Assembly: GCA_004565275.1 (NCBI GenBank)
Contig: SDOX01000122.1
Location: 694,642 to 758,641, forward strand
DNA from: Nannochloropsis salina CCMP1776
Taxonomy: Eukaryota; Sar; Eustigmatophyceae; Eustigmatales; Monodopsidaceae
Length of the DNA: 64,000 nucleotides
Direction: 5' to 3'
Of this stretch, positions 31,717 through 42,144 are shown in pieces. How positions within the stretch are numbered: the stretch's first letter is position 1; every line of letters begins with the position of its first letter. The notes beneath the pieces were generated by a model. The model was not told the DNA's origin. It did not search any database and saw nothing but the letters and a program-made list of their open reading frames with translations. The position numbers and the translations under genes are program-made.

Positions 31717-32656
31717 AGCTGCAAAAAGGTAAACGAAAGGATAAAGAAGAATCAACGACACATGTAAAGACCGCTTTGCGCACGGAAAAAAAATGAAAAA
31801 GCTTTAAACTGAATGCATGAATACAATAGGGAGTTCTGTAAAGTACCACATAATAGGAAGCAGAAGGAGAAGACAGAGGAGGTCTAGGAATGAGATGAGA
31901 GCGGTGGAAGCAGAAAAAGGAGGAGGAGGAGGAGGAGGAGGAGGAGGAGGAGGAAGCGGAGGAGGAGGGAAGGTACAGTAATGAAGAATTAAATGTGTGA
32001 TTATAGGACTAAATATAGACAAATCCTTATTTATTAAATTTATTCCATACGAAAAATCGTGTGACCCTTTTTTTTATTCATTTAACATGAAATTCGCTTT
32101 CATCGTCATGTTGGCTTTAGGGCAGCCAGCGATGAGGAGGTTGAGGCGGTAAGATTTTTACCAGCCACGTCCATGGATTTTCCGTACAAATTCGATCAAA
32201 TGCTCATTAAAATGTTTTTTTATGAGGACATGTTATGAAAAAATTTAAATCGCCCCTCGAACTCTGAAATGAAGCGCCTTTTGCGAGGTTACGGTATACC
32301 TACGTCAAAGAACAGCCGTGACGACATGGCAGGGTCTTGGCCGAGAGAATGCGAGGATACAGGACTTGCGGGGGTTCTAACGGCGCAGACGCGAGATGCG
32401 GGCAATAGCAAAGCTACAGGGTACAAGGATGAGTGCTATATTAACTTCACATGTTTGCTATCACACATAGGCCGGTCGTTCAAAATTGGATGCATTGTCT
32501 GGTCATTTGCGGGCATCCAATCGCCAGGACCTGACCGTCAGACCTCAAGAAAAAGAATCAAGCAAGATTACACAAGAGATTGGACCATCGTGCCCATTGG
32601 ATGCGCTGCCCTGGCCCTTCCCTCAGACAAGCAGCGAAAGTGCAAGAAAATAAACC
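31717..32656. other. Divergent intergenic region
   Basis: 940 bp between the coiled-coil gene (-) and the ABCG gene (+). It includes a GGA microsatellite and an AT-rich stretch at about 32000-32260. Frames at 32269-32763 show no recognisable protein content. Confidence 0.4.
31918..31954. repeat. GGA trinucleotide microsatellite
   Basis: About twelve AGG units in a row on the plus strand, within a wider purine-rich block (31860-31975). On the minus strand it encodes a spurious polyproline frame. Intergenic, upstream of the coiled-coil gene. Confidence 0.9.
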
Positions 32657-34573
32657 ATGGGAACAGAAAATATGAATTTCCCGCTGTCCTCGGACAATCG
32701 GTCGTGCCCGCCGTGGTCGATGCCAGTCCCAGACGCCCGCCGCCGACGCCCTGCTCCTGGTAGCTATCTGCCCAATCAACTCACATGGCATATACGCTCT
32801 TTCAAAGTGGGAAGCCAGCGGTGTTGGCCGAAGACCAAAAGGAGCATTCAAAGGAAAAGTATTCTGACGGACGTGGCAGGCCAAAGCGTTGGGGGGGAGA
32901 TAACAGCTATTATGGGGGCCTCGGGCGCGGGGAAAACTACGTTGCTCGAATGTCTGGCTTTGCGTTCCCGACAATTCAAGGGAAGGGTGACTTGGAATGG
33001 AGAGGCTGTCCGGGGAGACTACTTTACAGCCTCGGCGTTGGTTCACCAGCGGGAGGTTCTCTGTGGGTTCCTGACAGTGGAGGAGCATCTCTTGTTCCAC
33101 GGAACGGCTCGAATGTCGGATAGGTTTAGCCCGAAAGAAATCGAGGCAAGAGTTCGAGATGTTATAGAGGACGTGGGTTTAAGTAAGTGTCGGAAGACGC
33201 TGGTGGGAGGCCCGGGAGCGCCGCAGAACAAGAAGGGGCTGTCTGGGGGGGAGCGGAAACGCCTGACGATCGCTACGGAGCTCTTGCTTTGCCCGCAAGC
33301 GATCTTTCTTGACGAGCCAACGACCTCGCTTGACTCTGTGATGGCGGGGCACGTGGTGGCCCTTCTCCGTCAGCTGGCGCTCTCCCGGCGGATCCTGGTA
33401 ATGGCGACGATCCACGGCCCCTCCTCCCAGATCTTCAGCCTCTTCTCCCACGTCTTGCTCCTGACCAACGACGGCCGCCTCGCTTTCCATGGGACGATCT
33501 CAAATGCTCTGCTTTATGCCAGCAGCTGTCTGAAGCGGCCCTTGCCCGACGCCTACAATCCTGCCGACCATCTGGTGCGGCTGGTCGTCTCGAAGCCGGG
33601 GGGAGGGGCCTCGGCGAGGGAGGAGCGGAGGAAAGAGAACGACTGGCTCGTCCAGTCGTTCGCGGCATCGGCTTACGGGGACCCTGAGCTGCCAGAGTGC
33701 GGGAGTCATCAAGACAAAGCTTGTGAGGAGAACAGCCATCGGAGTTTGCGGGGGGTCCAGGGACAGCACGCCTCGGTCTGGACACTCTTCCGCCTCAACC
33801 TCCGGCGCGGCCTCCTGCAGACGTCCAGGAACAGCCTGAGCTTCTGGCTGTACGGGATGGTCATGGGCGTGATAGGGCTTTGTTTCGGCACCCTCTACTT
33901 CCAGCAGGCCGCCTCCAGCTGGCGCAACCTGGTCGGCCTCCTCTACGCCCTGGTCGTTGCCTTGCTCTACATGTGCCCCCTCACCGTCATCCTCCGCGCG
34001 CCTCTGGACTGGCCCCTTCTGCTCCGGGAATATTTCGCGGGCGCCAACGCCGCAGGCCCCTACCTGCTGGCCAAGATCCTCTATGAGCTCCCCTTCGCTT
34101 ACGGACCGCTCCTCCTCGTCGCCTTGCTCTACTGGATGACGGGTCTCACGCCCTCCCTCGCGGCCTTCCTCCAATTCGCAGGCGTGGTGGCCCTGACGAC
34201 CCAGGCCTCCTGCGCCATGGCCCTCATGGTCGGCTCCCTCTCGGCCAATCCGATGCTCACACTCGGCATCCTCCCCGCCTTCATCACCCCCATGGTGCTC
34301 TTCTCTGGCTTCCTCTACGACACCGCCACTCTCCCGTCCTACCTGGCTTGGCTTCCGAAGATCTCTATCGTCAATTACGGATTTGCGGCCCTGATGACGC
34401 TGCAGCAGTCCCTGCTTCCCGCGGAGTTGCGAGGAGTGGCGTTGAAGTTCGTGAATGTGGACCCGGAGGCCTTGGGAGCTAACTTGTTAATGCTTACGGG
34501 GATGACGGTCGTATTTTACGCCCTCACTTACATGTTCTTGACGCTGCGGCTACGAACGGCTATGCGTGCCTGA
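32657..34573 (+). CDS. ABCG (White-type) half-transporter
   Basis: A 638-residue ABC transporter with nucleotide-binding domain first, then the membrane domain, as in the ABCG subfamily. Walker A is GASGAGKTTLLECLA (about residue 95), the Q-loop is VHQREVLCGFLTVEEHLLFH, the signature is LSGGERKRLTIATELLL, Walker B is AIFLDEPTTSLDS, and the H-loop His is in VMATIHGPSSQ. From about residue 370 there are six hydrophobic segments, including FWLYGMVMGVIGLCFGTLYF, LYALVVALLYMCPLTVIL and FYALTYMFLTLRL. It would act as a dimer. The subfamily exports sterols, lipids, pigments or xenobiotics; the substrate is not readable. Single exon; the ATG at 32657 leaves about 40 residues before the domain begins. 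Confidence 0.93.
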   Translation: MGTENMNFPLSSDNRSCPPWSMPVPDARRRRPAPGSYLPNQLTWHIRSFKVGSQRCWPKTKRSIQRKSILTDVAGQSVGGEITAIMGASGAGKTTLLECLALRSRQFKGRVTWNGEAVRGDYFTASALVHQREVLCGFLTVEEHLLFHGTARMSDRFSPKEIEARVRDVIEDVGLSKCRKTLVGGPGAPQNKKGLSGGERKRLTIATELLLCPQAIFLDEPTTSLDSVMAGHVVALLRQLALSRRILVMATIHGPSSQIFSLFSHVLLLTNDGRLAFHGTISNALLYASSCLKRPLPDAYNPADHLVRLVVSKPGGGASAREERRKENDWLVQSFAASAYGDPELPECGSHQDKACEENSHRSLRGVQGQHASVWTLFRLNLRRGLLQTSRNSLSFWLYGMVMGVIGLCFGTLYFQQAASSWRNLVGLLYALVVALLYMCPLTVILRAPLDWPLLLREYFAGANAAGPYLLAKILYELPFAYGPLLLVALLYWMTGLTPSLAAFLQFAGVVALTTQASCAMALMVGSLSANPMLTLGILPAFITPMVLFSGFLYDTATLPSYLAWLPKISIVNYGFAALMTLQQSLLPAELRGVALKFVNVDPEALGANLLMLTGMTVVFYALTYMFLTLRLRTAMRA

Positions 34574-35577
34574 GGTTAGAGGGTAGGCCTGTGCCGGTGG
34601 GATGCTGTGCAGACAATTGCGTGGAAATCCTCGGGAAGCCGTCGTGGTAGGCTGGGGGCGAAGGATGTACATGAGGCGGCTCATTGATGAGGGGAGAGAC
34701 GGCGGCTTACAGGGTGGAGGGATGGGACAAGAATAGAAATAAGAGAAAGTAATTGCATTACCCGGTCTCCGACTCGTTTACTGGAATGCAGCGGGGGCTG
34801 TTACCATCCACTGCCGACGCCAACGAGCGAGTCCGCTTTCAGGCGGCACGCATTATCTGTTTGCTTCTTTTCTTTTCTGGAGCCATCTCATCATTCCTAG
34901 CTCTCTCATGAGGCACTTCCTCCAACCCCTCCCTCAGGCGCTCAGGCGGACTAGCAAACCGCCTCATCTTTACGCACTTTGTTACATCGACTACTCTCCT
35001 CCTCCTTCCCTCGCTCTTTTTCTTTTACATCGAGTGTGTTCGCACGCCAACCTTTTCCCCATCTCCTTGAGAGAAAATCCTCCACACGTACGGCCTCCTC
35101 TCACAGTGTATCAGCCATCGTGTAAGCCCATTGTTTACAATTCTATCGGTCTCTTCCTTTCGCTACATGTGCGCGAAAGACATAATTGAAGTTTAAAAAT
35201 ATACGTCTGGTAAGTTCAATCTAAATGCAAAGCTAAATGCCAAATCCTTGTCCTTTTCTCTATGTCTCACTCGACGAATAGCGCCACACCAACTCGGCAT
35301 GACCCTTTGAGAGCAACCTCAATGCGAGGCTCACGGGAATTGACGTGAGTGTCAGCAGACAAATGATCCCGAGGGACTCCTCCCCTTGAGCCGAACGCCT
35401 TCCCGCACGCTCGTTTTTCTCGTCGATTCGCCTCCTCACTCTTCTCACATCGCCTCTTCCTCCCTTCTCAAACCTCGTTATCAAAGTAGCGCTCCATACG
35501 CCTCTCTCCCCCTCCCGCCCCTTCTTCTTCCCCTCCACCGGCGACCCCGCAGCGCATCGAGTCCTCCGCCACCGGGC
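34574..35577. other. Convergent 3' intergenic region, pyrimidine-rich on plus strand
   Basis: About 1 kb between the ABCG gene (+) and the channel gene (-). C/T-rich blocks at about 34855-35060 and 35380-35570 mean the channel transcript would have a purine-rich 3' UTR. No gene was recognised. Confidence 0.4.
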
Positions 35578-37314
35578 CTAGTAAAGCCCCCCTCGGAGCG
35601 ACTCCAGCTCCGCCTGAGGGCTAAAACGCCGGATCCCCTCCGTGATCTGATTGCGGAAACGGTTGATCTCGGCGTCCCTGAGAGACTGTTGGGCTGCGTG
35701 CTCCCTGTCCTCTTCTTCCTCCTGCTCCCGCCGTCGCTGCGCCCCCGCGTTGCTGCTCCGGCTCATGTCGATGTTGCGGCCGTCATTGGAAGGAGAGAAT
35801 GCACGGGAGGCAGTCATATCGCTCTCTTCCGACGCCCGAGGGGTCCTGCCCTGGACGTCGTTTAGGCTCATTTTCAAGGAGCCGATCTCCCGCTGCACGT
35901 AGGACCGCAAAGCGTCGACTTCCTGCTGGGCGGGCGCCGCCGAGGCTGCGGTGGAGCCCTGGACATGCAGGCGAAGGGCGTCGATCTGCTGCTGGAAGTG
36001 CGCGCGCAGGGCCTCGATCTCCTGCTCCGGAGGCACGTAGTCGATGTCCTGCTTCTCCCCGCCCATCTTGCCGCGGAAGCCGTCCCGAGTGCCCGGCGCC
36101 AGGCCCTTGCGCCCGGGGGTCTGGGAGGGCCCGCCCTTGGGCGTGCGGGGTGTGTGAGGAGTCGGGGGGTAGAAGAGGTGGGGCTGCATGTCGGGGTCGG
36201 CGTAGACGAGGTTGTACTGCTGGGAGAAGTTCTGGCCGATGATGGTGATGGGCAGGGCCAGGGAGAGGAGACCGCAGTAGGCGATGAAGCAGGAGGCAAT
36301 GCGCCCGCCTGTGGTGGTCGGGTATAGGTTGGCATTCCCCAGCGTGGTGGTGTTGACGACGTACCAGTAAACCCCTGTGAAAATCGACTGGAAGGGCGAT
36401 TGCTCCAGAGCGGTGTTACGGTCATTGGGCCGGAGGAAGCCCCCGGCGGGAAATTCCATCGTTACCGAATAGATACCTCCCTCAAAGTAGAACATCATGG
36501 AACCGAAGACAATGGCCAGGACCGTGGTCAGAAAGACGAAGATGAGGAGGGCGGGTAGAGAGGCGCGGAGGGTGCGGGAGATGATGGCGCCCGCTTCCCG
36601 GAATCGCCGGCCGAGCTTGAAGATGAGAAGGAAGCGGAGGAAGCGAAAGACACGGATGGCGGGGTAGGGGGCGAGGAGATAGACGTAGAAGGGGACGATG
36701 GAGATGACGTCGATGATGTTCAGGCCCGAGAGCATGTACTTGGTTGTCTTCTTGCAGGGATCCATCCGGTAGTAGTTGGAGCGGTCCTTCAGGCGCCCGT
36801 CGATCGTGTACTCCAGAGACCGGGGGAAGACCAGGTCCACAGGGACCGCAGGGACGCAAAAGACGCGAAGCAGATAGTCGATCGTGAATATGACGATGGT
36901 CCAGAGCTCCAAATGCCAAATGATACGATTCTCCCGCGGACGGCAAACCACCTCTGTGCAAAAGGTGGTGGGGCCTGGCTCACAGACGGGATCGGCGCAT
37001 GTCGTAGGATGCCGCAGCGTTGAGGGAATGGTGCCGACCATGAAAGAGATGGCATTAAGAAGGATGCAGGCGACCAAAAAGATAGAAATGTACCAGGCCA
37101 GCCGGCTGGAGCGGGGGTGCTCCAAAGTGACGAAGATCAAGACCCGTAAGGCGTTCAACTGGTCCGAGAAGGTGCTATCAGAGTATGACAACACTTGCTT
37201 CGCTTCGCGGACAATCTTTCGAGATTGCTTTTCTTCAGTACGATGGGCATCGGAAACCGTCAATGCGGGCTTGTATGTATCCGGTGGGGTCGCCATGTCG
37301 TCGTGGTAATTCAT
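35578..37314 (-). CDS. Voltage-gated (Kv-like) cation channel with atypical filter
   Basis: A 578-residue six-transmembrane channel subunit. S1 is at about residues 73-97, S2 at 131-155, S3 at 197-214. S4 (AIRVFRFLRFLLIFKLGRRF, 219-238) has positive residues at 221, 224, 227, 233, 236 and 237. S5 is at 252-279, the pore helix near 308-323, and S6 at 336-362 (FIAYCGLLSLALPITIIGQN). The S1 and S6 patterns match animal-type Kv channels. The filter, however, reads NTTTLGNANLYP (324-329 = TLGNAN) where K+ channels have TVGYGD. The S6 hinge is PIT rather than PVP. The cytoplasmic C-terminus has helical heptads (EQEIEALRAHFQQQIDALRL) and may form a coiled coil. A long Cys-containing S1-S2 loop (residues 106-124) is also unusual. 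Plasma-membrane or endomembrane location is unknown. Confidence 0.88.
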   Translation of the reverse strand: MNYHDDMATPPDTYKPALTVSDAHRTEEKQSRKIVREAKQVLSYSDSTFSDQLNALRVLIFVTLEHPRSSRLAWYISIFLVACILLNAISFMVGTIPSTLRHPTTCADPVCEPGPTTFCTEVVCRPRENRIIWHLELWTIVIFTIDYLLRVFCVPAVPVDLVFPRSLEYTIDGRLKDRSNYYRMDPCKKTTKYMLSGLNIIDVISIVPFYVYLLAPYPAIRVFRFLRFLLIFKLGRRFREAGAIISRTLRASLPALLIFVFLTTVLAIVFGSMMFYFEGGIYSVTMEFPAGGFLRPNDRNTALEQSPFQSIFTGVYWYVVNTTTLGNANLYPTTTGGRIASCFIAYCGLLSLALPITIIGQNFSQQYNLVYADPDMQPHLFYPPTPHTPRTPKGGPSQTPGRKGLAPGTRDGFRGKMGGEKQDIDYVPPEQEIEALRAHFQQQIDALRLHVQGSTAASAAPAQQEVDALRSYVQREIGSLKMSLNDVQGRTPRASEESDMTASRAFSPSNDGRNIDMSRSSNAGAQRRREQEEEEDREHAAQQSLRDAEINRFRNQITEGIRRFSPQAELESLRGGLY

Positions 37315-38307
37315 GTTGACCAGCCGGCTTCAACCACGGGAAAGGCACGAAATGAAAGTCTCTACAGGAATGGCCACCGATGCCTAGAAATATGTCATGA
37401 AATTTGCTTGTCACGTAAGTAAACGGATAGGTGAAAGATCACGCAGTGTGGCATGACCTGTAGTGAGCTTTTGCTGAGCGTCACTGGTAAAGCTCGTTGC
37501 CCTGCTTGACAATTCAACCATCGAAATGGCCGTAACCCTCCTTTATAAGGCGCTGTCATCGACCTTAAAATTCTGACAAAAAGGGAGGCGACCTCTAATA
37601 CAGTATACCCAGGCATAAGTGTCCCCATGGCAGGCTAATGTTTGAGTGGCATAAAAGTGCTTGTTGAACAATGGAAAAGCTTGCGTACTCGCTCGTGGCG
37701 CGCATGCAAGAGAGGGAAAGGCGATGACCTGGATGCTCTTCCTTTCATTCCATGCCCCGGTGATTGCAGGCCCGGCACAGCACGATTCGTGCCCAGTAAG
37801 ATGGTTTGGAACGTGCATGCGCACCTCCTCAACCTTATACGTCGAGTACGCTCGTATGTGTTTGGTTCATGGCGCTAAGTAACCTCGTAAAAAGTATCTT
37901 CGCCCTGCCCTGGGCCACACGAGCCTCGAGCAGGAGGTCGATGATCTACAACAGACAGTATTTGCACTTTTCATCACCCGCCCATGATCCAACATTCTGT
38001 GAAGCCACGTTAAAACATGTTGTGAGGTGTTTCAAAACATCTTTTACCACCACTATGCAAAAAAGGCGATGGTGGACATCCTTTTTGGAGGCTCGGTTTG
38101 CGCCGGCGTTTTTTTGGTCTCTTTTCTGTTCTGTTGCCCGAAAATTTGGCCATAAACCCACCTGCAACCATCTCCGCGAGGAAACCTTTCGGGTACGCTT
38201 TTTAGTATGAGCGTATGATGCACATGTGATGCTCAATTTTACAGCCATGTACCTATCCTATTGCGAGTTTAAGTCGTACCCATTTTTGCCCTCCCACATG
38301 CAGCATC
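37315..38307. other. Divergent intergenic region
   Basis: About 990 bp between the channel gene (-) and the lipase gene (+). Expected to carry both promoters. No gene or convincing motif was seen. Confidence 0.4.
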
Positions 38308-39831
38308 ATGCACGGCCCACCTTCAGGTCGTGCTTGCCTCTGCCTTGTTGTTCTTTACTTGACAGGAACCTCTTTAGCCGTCCCTGACGCCCCCTTTCCA
38401 GGGGCACCCGCTGAGAGTGCTCCAAGTACTGGCACAAGCACGTCTAATATTCGTGGGGCTCCTTTTCAGTCATCGCAAACCTCACCCCAAGACGTCGGTT
38501 GGACCTGGCCGTCTTGGGGAGACCCTTGGGGCACCGGAGGAAGCACCGCGCAACCAACGTCCATCAACTACTCAAATTATACACGCGAGCATGGTACGTC
38601 TACGACGTCGGCCAGCGAATTTCCGGCTTGCTCCATCCAGGCCGCCTTGAACGAGGATGGTCTAATCTGCCTTGCGGGCTCCTTGTGGCTGGCCTTGACT
38701 CAAACCCTGCCTCCACAACTGGGCTGGGGATCGAAAATCCGCCCCCCCGTCGATCCGCTGAAGGAGCTTCCACAACCTCTGAAAGTCCTGAGCATGCCTC
38801 TGCCCGCCCTGGTGCCCACGGAGAAGGTAGAGGCCGAGAAGCCCACCTACTACTTCCTTTACCGAGCTATCCAGAACCTCTACGCCGCTGTGGGCGCGAA
38901 CGCTCGAAGCCGAGGCACCGACTCGGCGCAGGAGCCTATGCTGAACTTGGCCCTGCCTCCCGCGTGGACGAATCAACGGGAGTACACGCTGCGATGGACC
39001 GGGAGCCTGGTCGCCGGCGTGTTGCAACCGCAGGCCCCCTTCGCCGTGAGCTTTACCCGCGACAAGGAGATGCTGGTGGTGGTACGTGGAACGATTTACA
39101 GCGCGGAATGGCAGCGAAATTTCCAGTACCAACACGCCGACCCCACGGAGACGGCTGCGTACAGGATGCCGGGGGGCGTGCACGCGGGCTTCTTCGCCGT
39201 CTTCAAGGACCTGGCCGAGGCCCTAATCGACGACGAGATCAAGAGGCGGGCACCCAGTAAAGTCACATTCACCGGACACTCCCTCGGGGGCTCCGTGGGC
39301 GCCCTCTTGGCCTTCTATACGACCCACGTCCTCCCCCGGACGCAGGTCGAGCTGGTGAGCTTCGGCGCCCCCAACGTGGGCGACGCAACGTTCTCGTCGG
39401 CCTTCAATGCACGAGTCCGCAACCGGCATTTGGCCTTTTCGGGCGTGGGCAGTGAGGGAGACTCGTATTTCATCGGGGACTGGATCAGCCAAGTGCCATG
39501 CGGGGCCGTCACGACCTGTCCGCTCCTCACGGAAATGAGCTCCGTCGACCTGAATGGCTCGCCTAGCGGGCAAAGACAGGCAAACGAATCCTATTCTTAC
39601 ATGGCACTAGGTGGTTCTGTGCCTTTTACACCGGCCCAGATGCAGAATGGTCGGACTTGGGCACTCCGATCCGACGTGACGGGCTTCCGTTACTCCCCCG
39701 TGGCGGCCCATACATGCAGCTACATGTGCTTCACGGCGCCGTCGGTGGGGGATGCTTATGATCAGTGCGTCTTCACGCTCGAGCTCGGGAGCTCTGTGGA
39801 CATGGACAAGCGGTGTGCCATCAATTTGTAG
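38308..39831 (+). CDS. Secreted class-3 lipase (alpha/beta hydrolase)
   Basis: A 507-residue triacylglycerol-lipase-family protein. It begins with a clear signal peptide (GRACLCLVVLYLTGTSLAVP), then a Thr/Ser-rich stretch. The catalytic domain covers about residues 190-420: FAVSFTRDKEMLVVVRGT, a short GVHAGFFAVF element, the nucleophile elbow KVTFTGHSLGGSVGALLAF (Ser in GHSLGG), then LVSFGAPNVGDATFSSAF. The acid residue is probably the Asp in FIGDWISQVPCG; the His is probably in VAAHTCSYMC. Many C-terminal Cys residues suggest disulfides and an extracellular or vacuolar location. Divergent from the channel gene. Lipid substrate is not determinable. Confidence 0.9.
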   Translation: MHGPPSGRACLCLVVLYLTGTSLAVPDAPFPGAPAESAPSTGTSTSNIRGAPFQSSQTSPQDVGWTWPSWGDPWGTGGSTAQPTSINYSNYTREHGTSTTSASEFPACSIQAALNEDGLICLAGSLWLALTQTLPPQLGWGSKIRPPVDPLKELPQPLKVLSMPLPALVPTEKVEAEKPTYYFLYRAIQNLYAAVGANARSRGTDSAQEPMLNLALPPAWTNQREYTLRWTGSLVAGVLQPQAPFAVSFTRDKEMLVVVRGTIYSAEWQRNFQYQHADPTETAAYRMPGGVHAGFFAVFKDLAEALIDDEIKRRAPSKVTFTGHSLGGSVGALLAFYTTHVLPRTQVELVSFGAPNVGDATFSSAFNARVRNRHLAFSGVGSEGDSYFIGDWISQVPCGAVTTCPLLTEMSSVDLNGSPSGQRQANESYSYMALGGSVPFTPAQMQNGRTWALRSDVTGFRYSPVAAHTCSYMCFTAPSVGDAYDQCVFTLELGSSVDMDKRCAINL

Positions 39832-40229
39832 GGAAGGGAAGGAGGAGGAGAGGGCGTGCGTGTCAAGCAATCGGTACGGGGTGACGGGGAAGCAGTTTGT
39901 AGAAAGGGTGCTGTGGGTAAAGGAATTGAGAATACAAAGCTTTGTGGTATGAAAGAACTGTATATGGGATGCTGTGTGAATAATGGGACATGAAGGGGTT
40001 AAGCATGATGCCGGCTCAAAACAACTTTGCAAACGGGTGGGATGTCGGGGAAAACTTAATGAGGGGAATGGCGGAGGCGGCGACATGACAGACGCAGGTC
40101 ATGAGAGAGTTAAAGCAAGATGGGTTTGAGGCGTTGTTAGCAGAGCGATCCAAATGTTGCAAGGTCACGCATAAAAGAATGAAATTTACCGTGTGGGACG
40201 TCCGCATTGCGCTTCCCCGCCCGCCCCTC
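39832..40229. other. Convergent 3' intergenic region
   Basis: About 400 bp between the lipase stop (+) and the sterol dehydrogenase stop (-). Starts with a purine-rich block (39832-39860). Nothing else was recognised. Confidence 0.4.
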
Positions 40230-41822
40230 TCATTCGGCCGCCACGGCCCCTATCTCGTACTCTGCGATCACGTCCCAAACAGAGACGGGGTGCTGCGGTC
40301 CATGGAAGCCTTTGCTCGAGTCCCCCCCCACGAAGCGCAGGATCGCGTCGTCCCCAGGGTGTACGTCCACGTACTCGGTCACATCATAGACCTTGCCGTC
40401 CACCACGATCCAAGCGTCCCCGCGGGTGTTGTGCCGAGACACCTGCTGCACCGTATAGATGGGCACGCTCTGCCCTTTCTTCACCGTCACGCGGCGAGGC
40501 TTGGGCGCCCGGGGGTTTGCGAGGGCGGGCATCATGCATTGGAAGCATAGGGCCAGCGCCTCCTCCTGCGACCAGGCAGGCGCATAGCCCAGCAGGCGCT
40601 TCGCCTTCTCGATGCTGTAGTAGTGATGCGTCGTCAAGTACTGCACCCTCGATCTTGTGAAAGTAGGCTGAAATCTCACGCCCACCATGCGCAGGAGGGT
40701 CGCCATGCCATCCATCCAGCCTCCCACGACGGTCATGAGCCCCGCGGGCAGGCGGACACTGGGTGCCGGGTATCCAAATCCTGTCAGCACTTGCGCCAAG
40801 AAATCCCAGAAGGGCACGGGCGCGTCGTTCGTGACAAAAAAGGCCTGTCCGTCTACTCCCGGCACCCTGCCGAGCTTCTCCGCCGCCAGCAAATGCGCGT
40901 GAGCCACATTCCCTACGAATGTAAAGTCAGCCACATTCCTGCCCTCGCCCAGGGCGTACTTGGTCTTGCCCTTTCGAGCGCTTTCCACCAATACCGGGAA
41001 GAACTGCCTGTCACCCGGTCCGAATATCCCGTGGGGCCGAATGGCCGCCGTGTGCATGCCGTGCTGCCCATTCGCCGCCAGGACCAGCGCCTCGGCGTCC
41101 GCCTTCGTCTTTGTGTAGGAGTCCAGACTGGCCGTAGGGATGGGCGTGCTCTCGTCCACACCCGCCTGATTTTCCCCCTCGTACACGACGCTAGCCGAGG
41201 ACGTGAAGACAAACTTTTTCACGCCCGCGGCTGCGGACGCCTGGAGCAGGGCGCGGGTCCCGGTGACATTGACCGCAAACTGCACCGCGGGGGGGTGGGA
41301 GGCATGCGGTGCTGCTACGTGATAGACCACTTCGATCCCTTCTACGGCTTTCGCGATATCTGCGGTTTCTACCAGGTTCCCGACTACCATTTTGACGCGA
41401 GGTTCGTCTTCGAACCCCTTGGTGATGTCGAATACGGTCACATCACAACCCTGTTCCAAGAGCATTGCAACAATGCGGCGTCCGACGAAACCGTTTCCCC
41501 CCGTCACCAAAGCCCTATTGGGAAGATCGTACTTAAAACGGCGATTCAGGACTGCATCCGGGACTTCGACAAGGACAGGCACGGGTGCCTTCGAGTCAAG
41601 CGTCGTCGAAGTGGATGAGGACTGGGCGTGGGATGGCGAGGAAAAGGTGACAGAGATTTGTTTAGAAGCAGCATATTGACCTCTCTATTACTTAATTTAC
41701 CTAGTGAGATTTACCTTAGCTTTAACGAATATAATTGCAAGCAGACACGCTGCGACGACACCTATCGTGACCGCATGTGGCGATGTCAGGAAGGAGGCAA
41801 GCGTGTCGTCGTCGGCTGTCAT
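40230..41822 (-). CDS. 3-beta-HSD/sterol C4-decarboxylase-like enzyme fused to cytochrome b5
   Basis: The long frame has no in-frame ATG. I join it to exon 1 (41715-41822, start MTADDDTLASFL) through a 93-bp GT-AG intron, both borders phase 0, giving 499 residues. Exon 1 supplies a membrane segment (TIGVVAACLLAIIFVKAK). Residues about 70-390 are an extended short-chain dehydrogenase of the 3-beta-HSD/NSDHL type: TGGNGFVGRRIVAMLL for NAD(P), VFTSSASVVYEG, the catalytic Tyr205 and Lys209 in SYTKTKADAEA, and AAIRPHGIFGPGDRQF. NSDHL removes the C4-carboxyl group in sterol synthesis. The last 80 residues are a cytochrome b5 domain (SRHNTRGDAWIVVDGKVYDV and EYVDVHPGDDAILRFVGGD), with haem His residues in HPGD and GFHGPQHP. 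An ER-membrane sterol enzyme carrying its own electron carrier is the inference. Confidence 0.85.
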
Positions 41823-42144
41823 CTGCAAGCATTGGGTGTTTCAAAAAAGAGAGTGAGCGCTGTCTTTCCGACTACAAAGCAACTTAGGTCGCTTTTGCGC
41901 ACAAAACCAGTCTATTTCCCGCAAAGCAGAATGAAATGCACACACTACGGTGCGCAAGGCGGCGACCGGAACAAATCCTCCTCAGCGAACTCACGGTTGT
42001 GGGCGAGGCCTGCCTAACAACGGGGAGCCCAAACAATCTTCGAGCGACGTGTGTTGCCGATAAACACCACAGGGAAAAAAGATCACATCAAACTTAACAA
42101 CATTTAATTCCCAAAGATTTTACATTTTGTGTACACATATTAAT
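41823..42144. other. Promoter region of sterol dehydrogenase gene
   Basis: 322 bp upstream of the sterol dehydrogenase start and downstream of the next minus-strand gene. No motif was recognised. Confidence 0.4.

Noticed and set aside
31804-32022. Polyproline minus-strand frame
   Set aside because: Produced by the GGA microsatellite.
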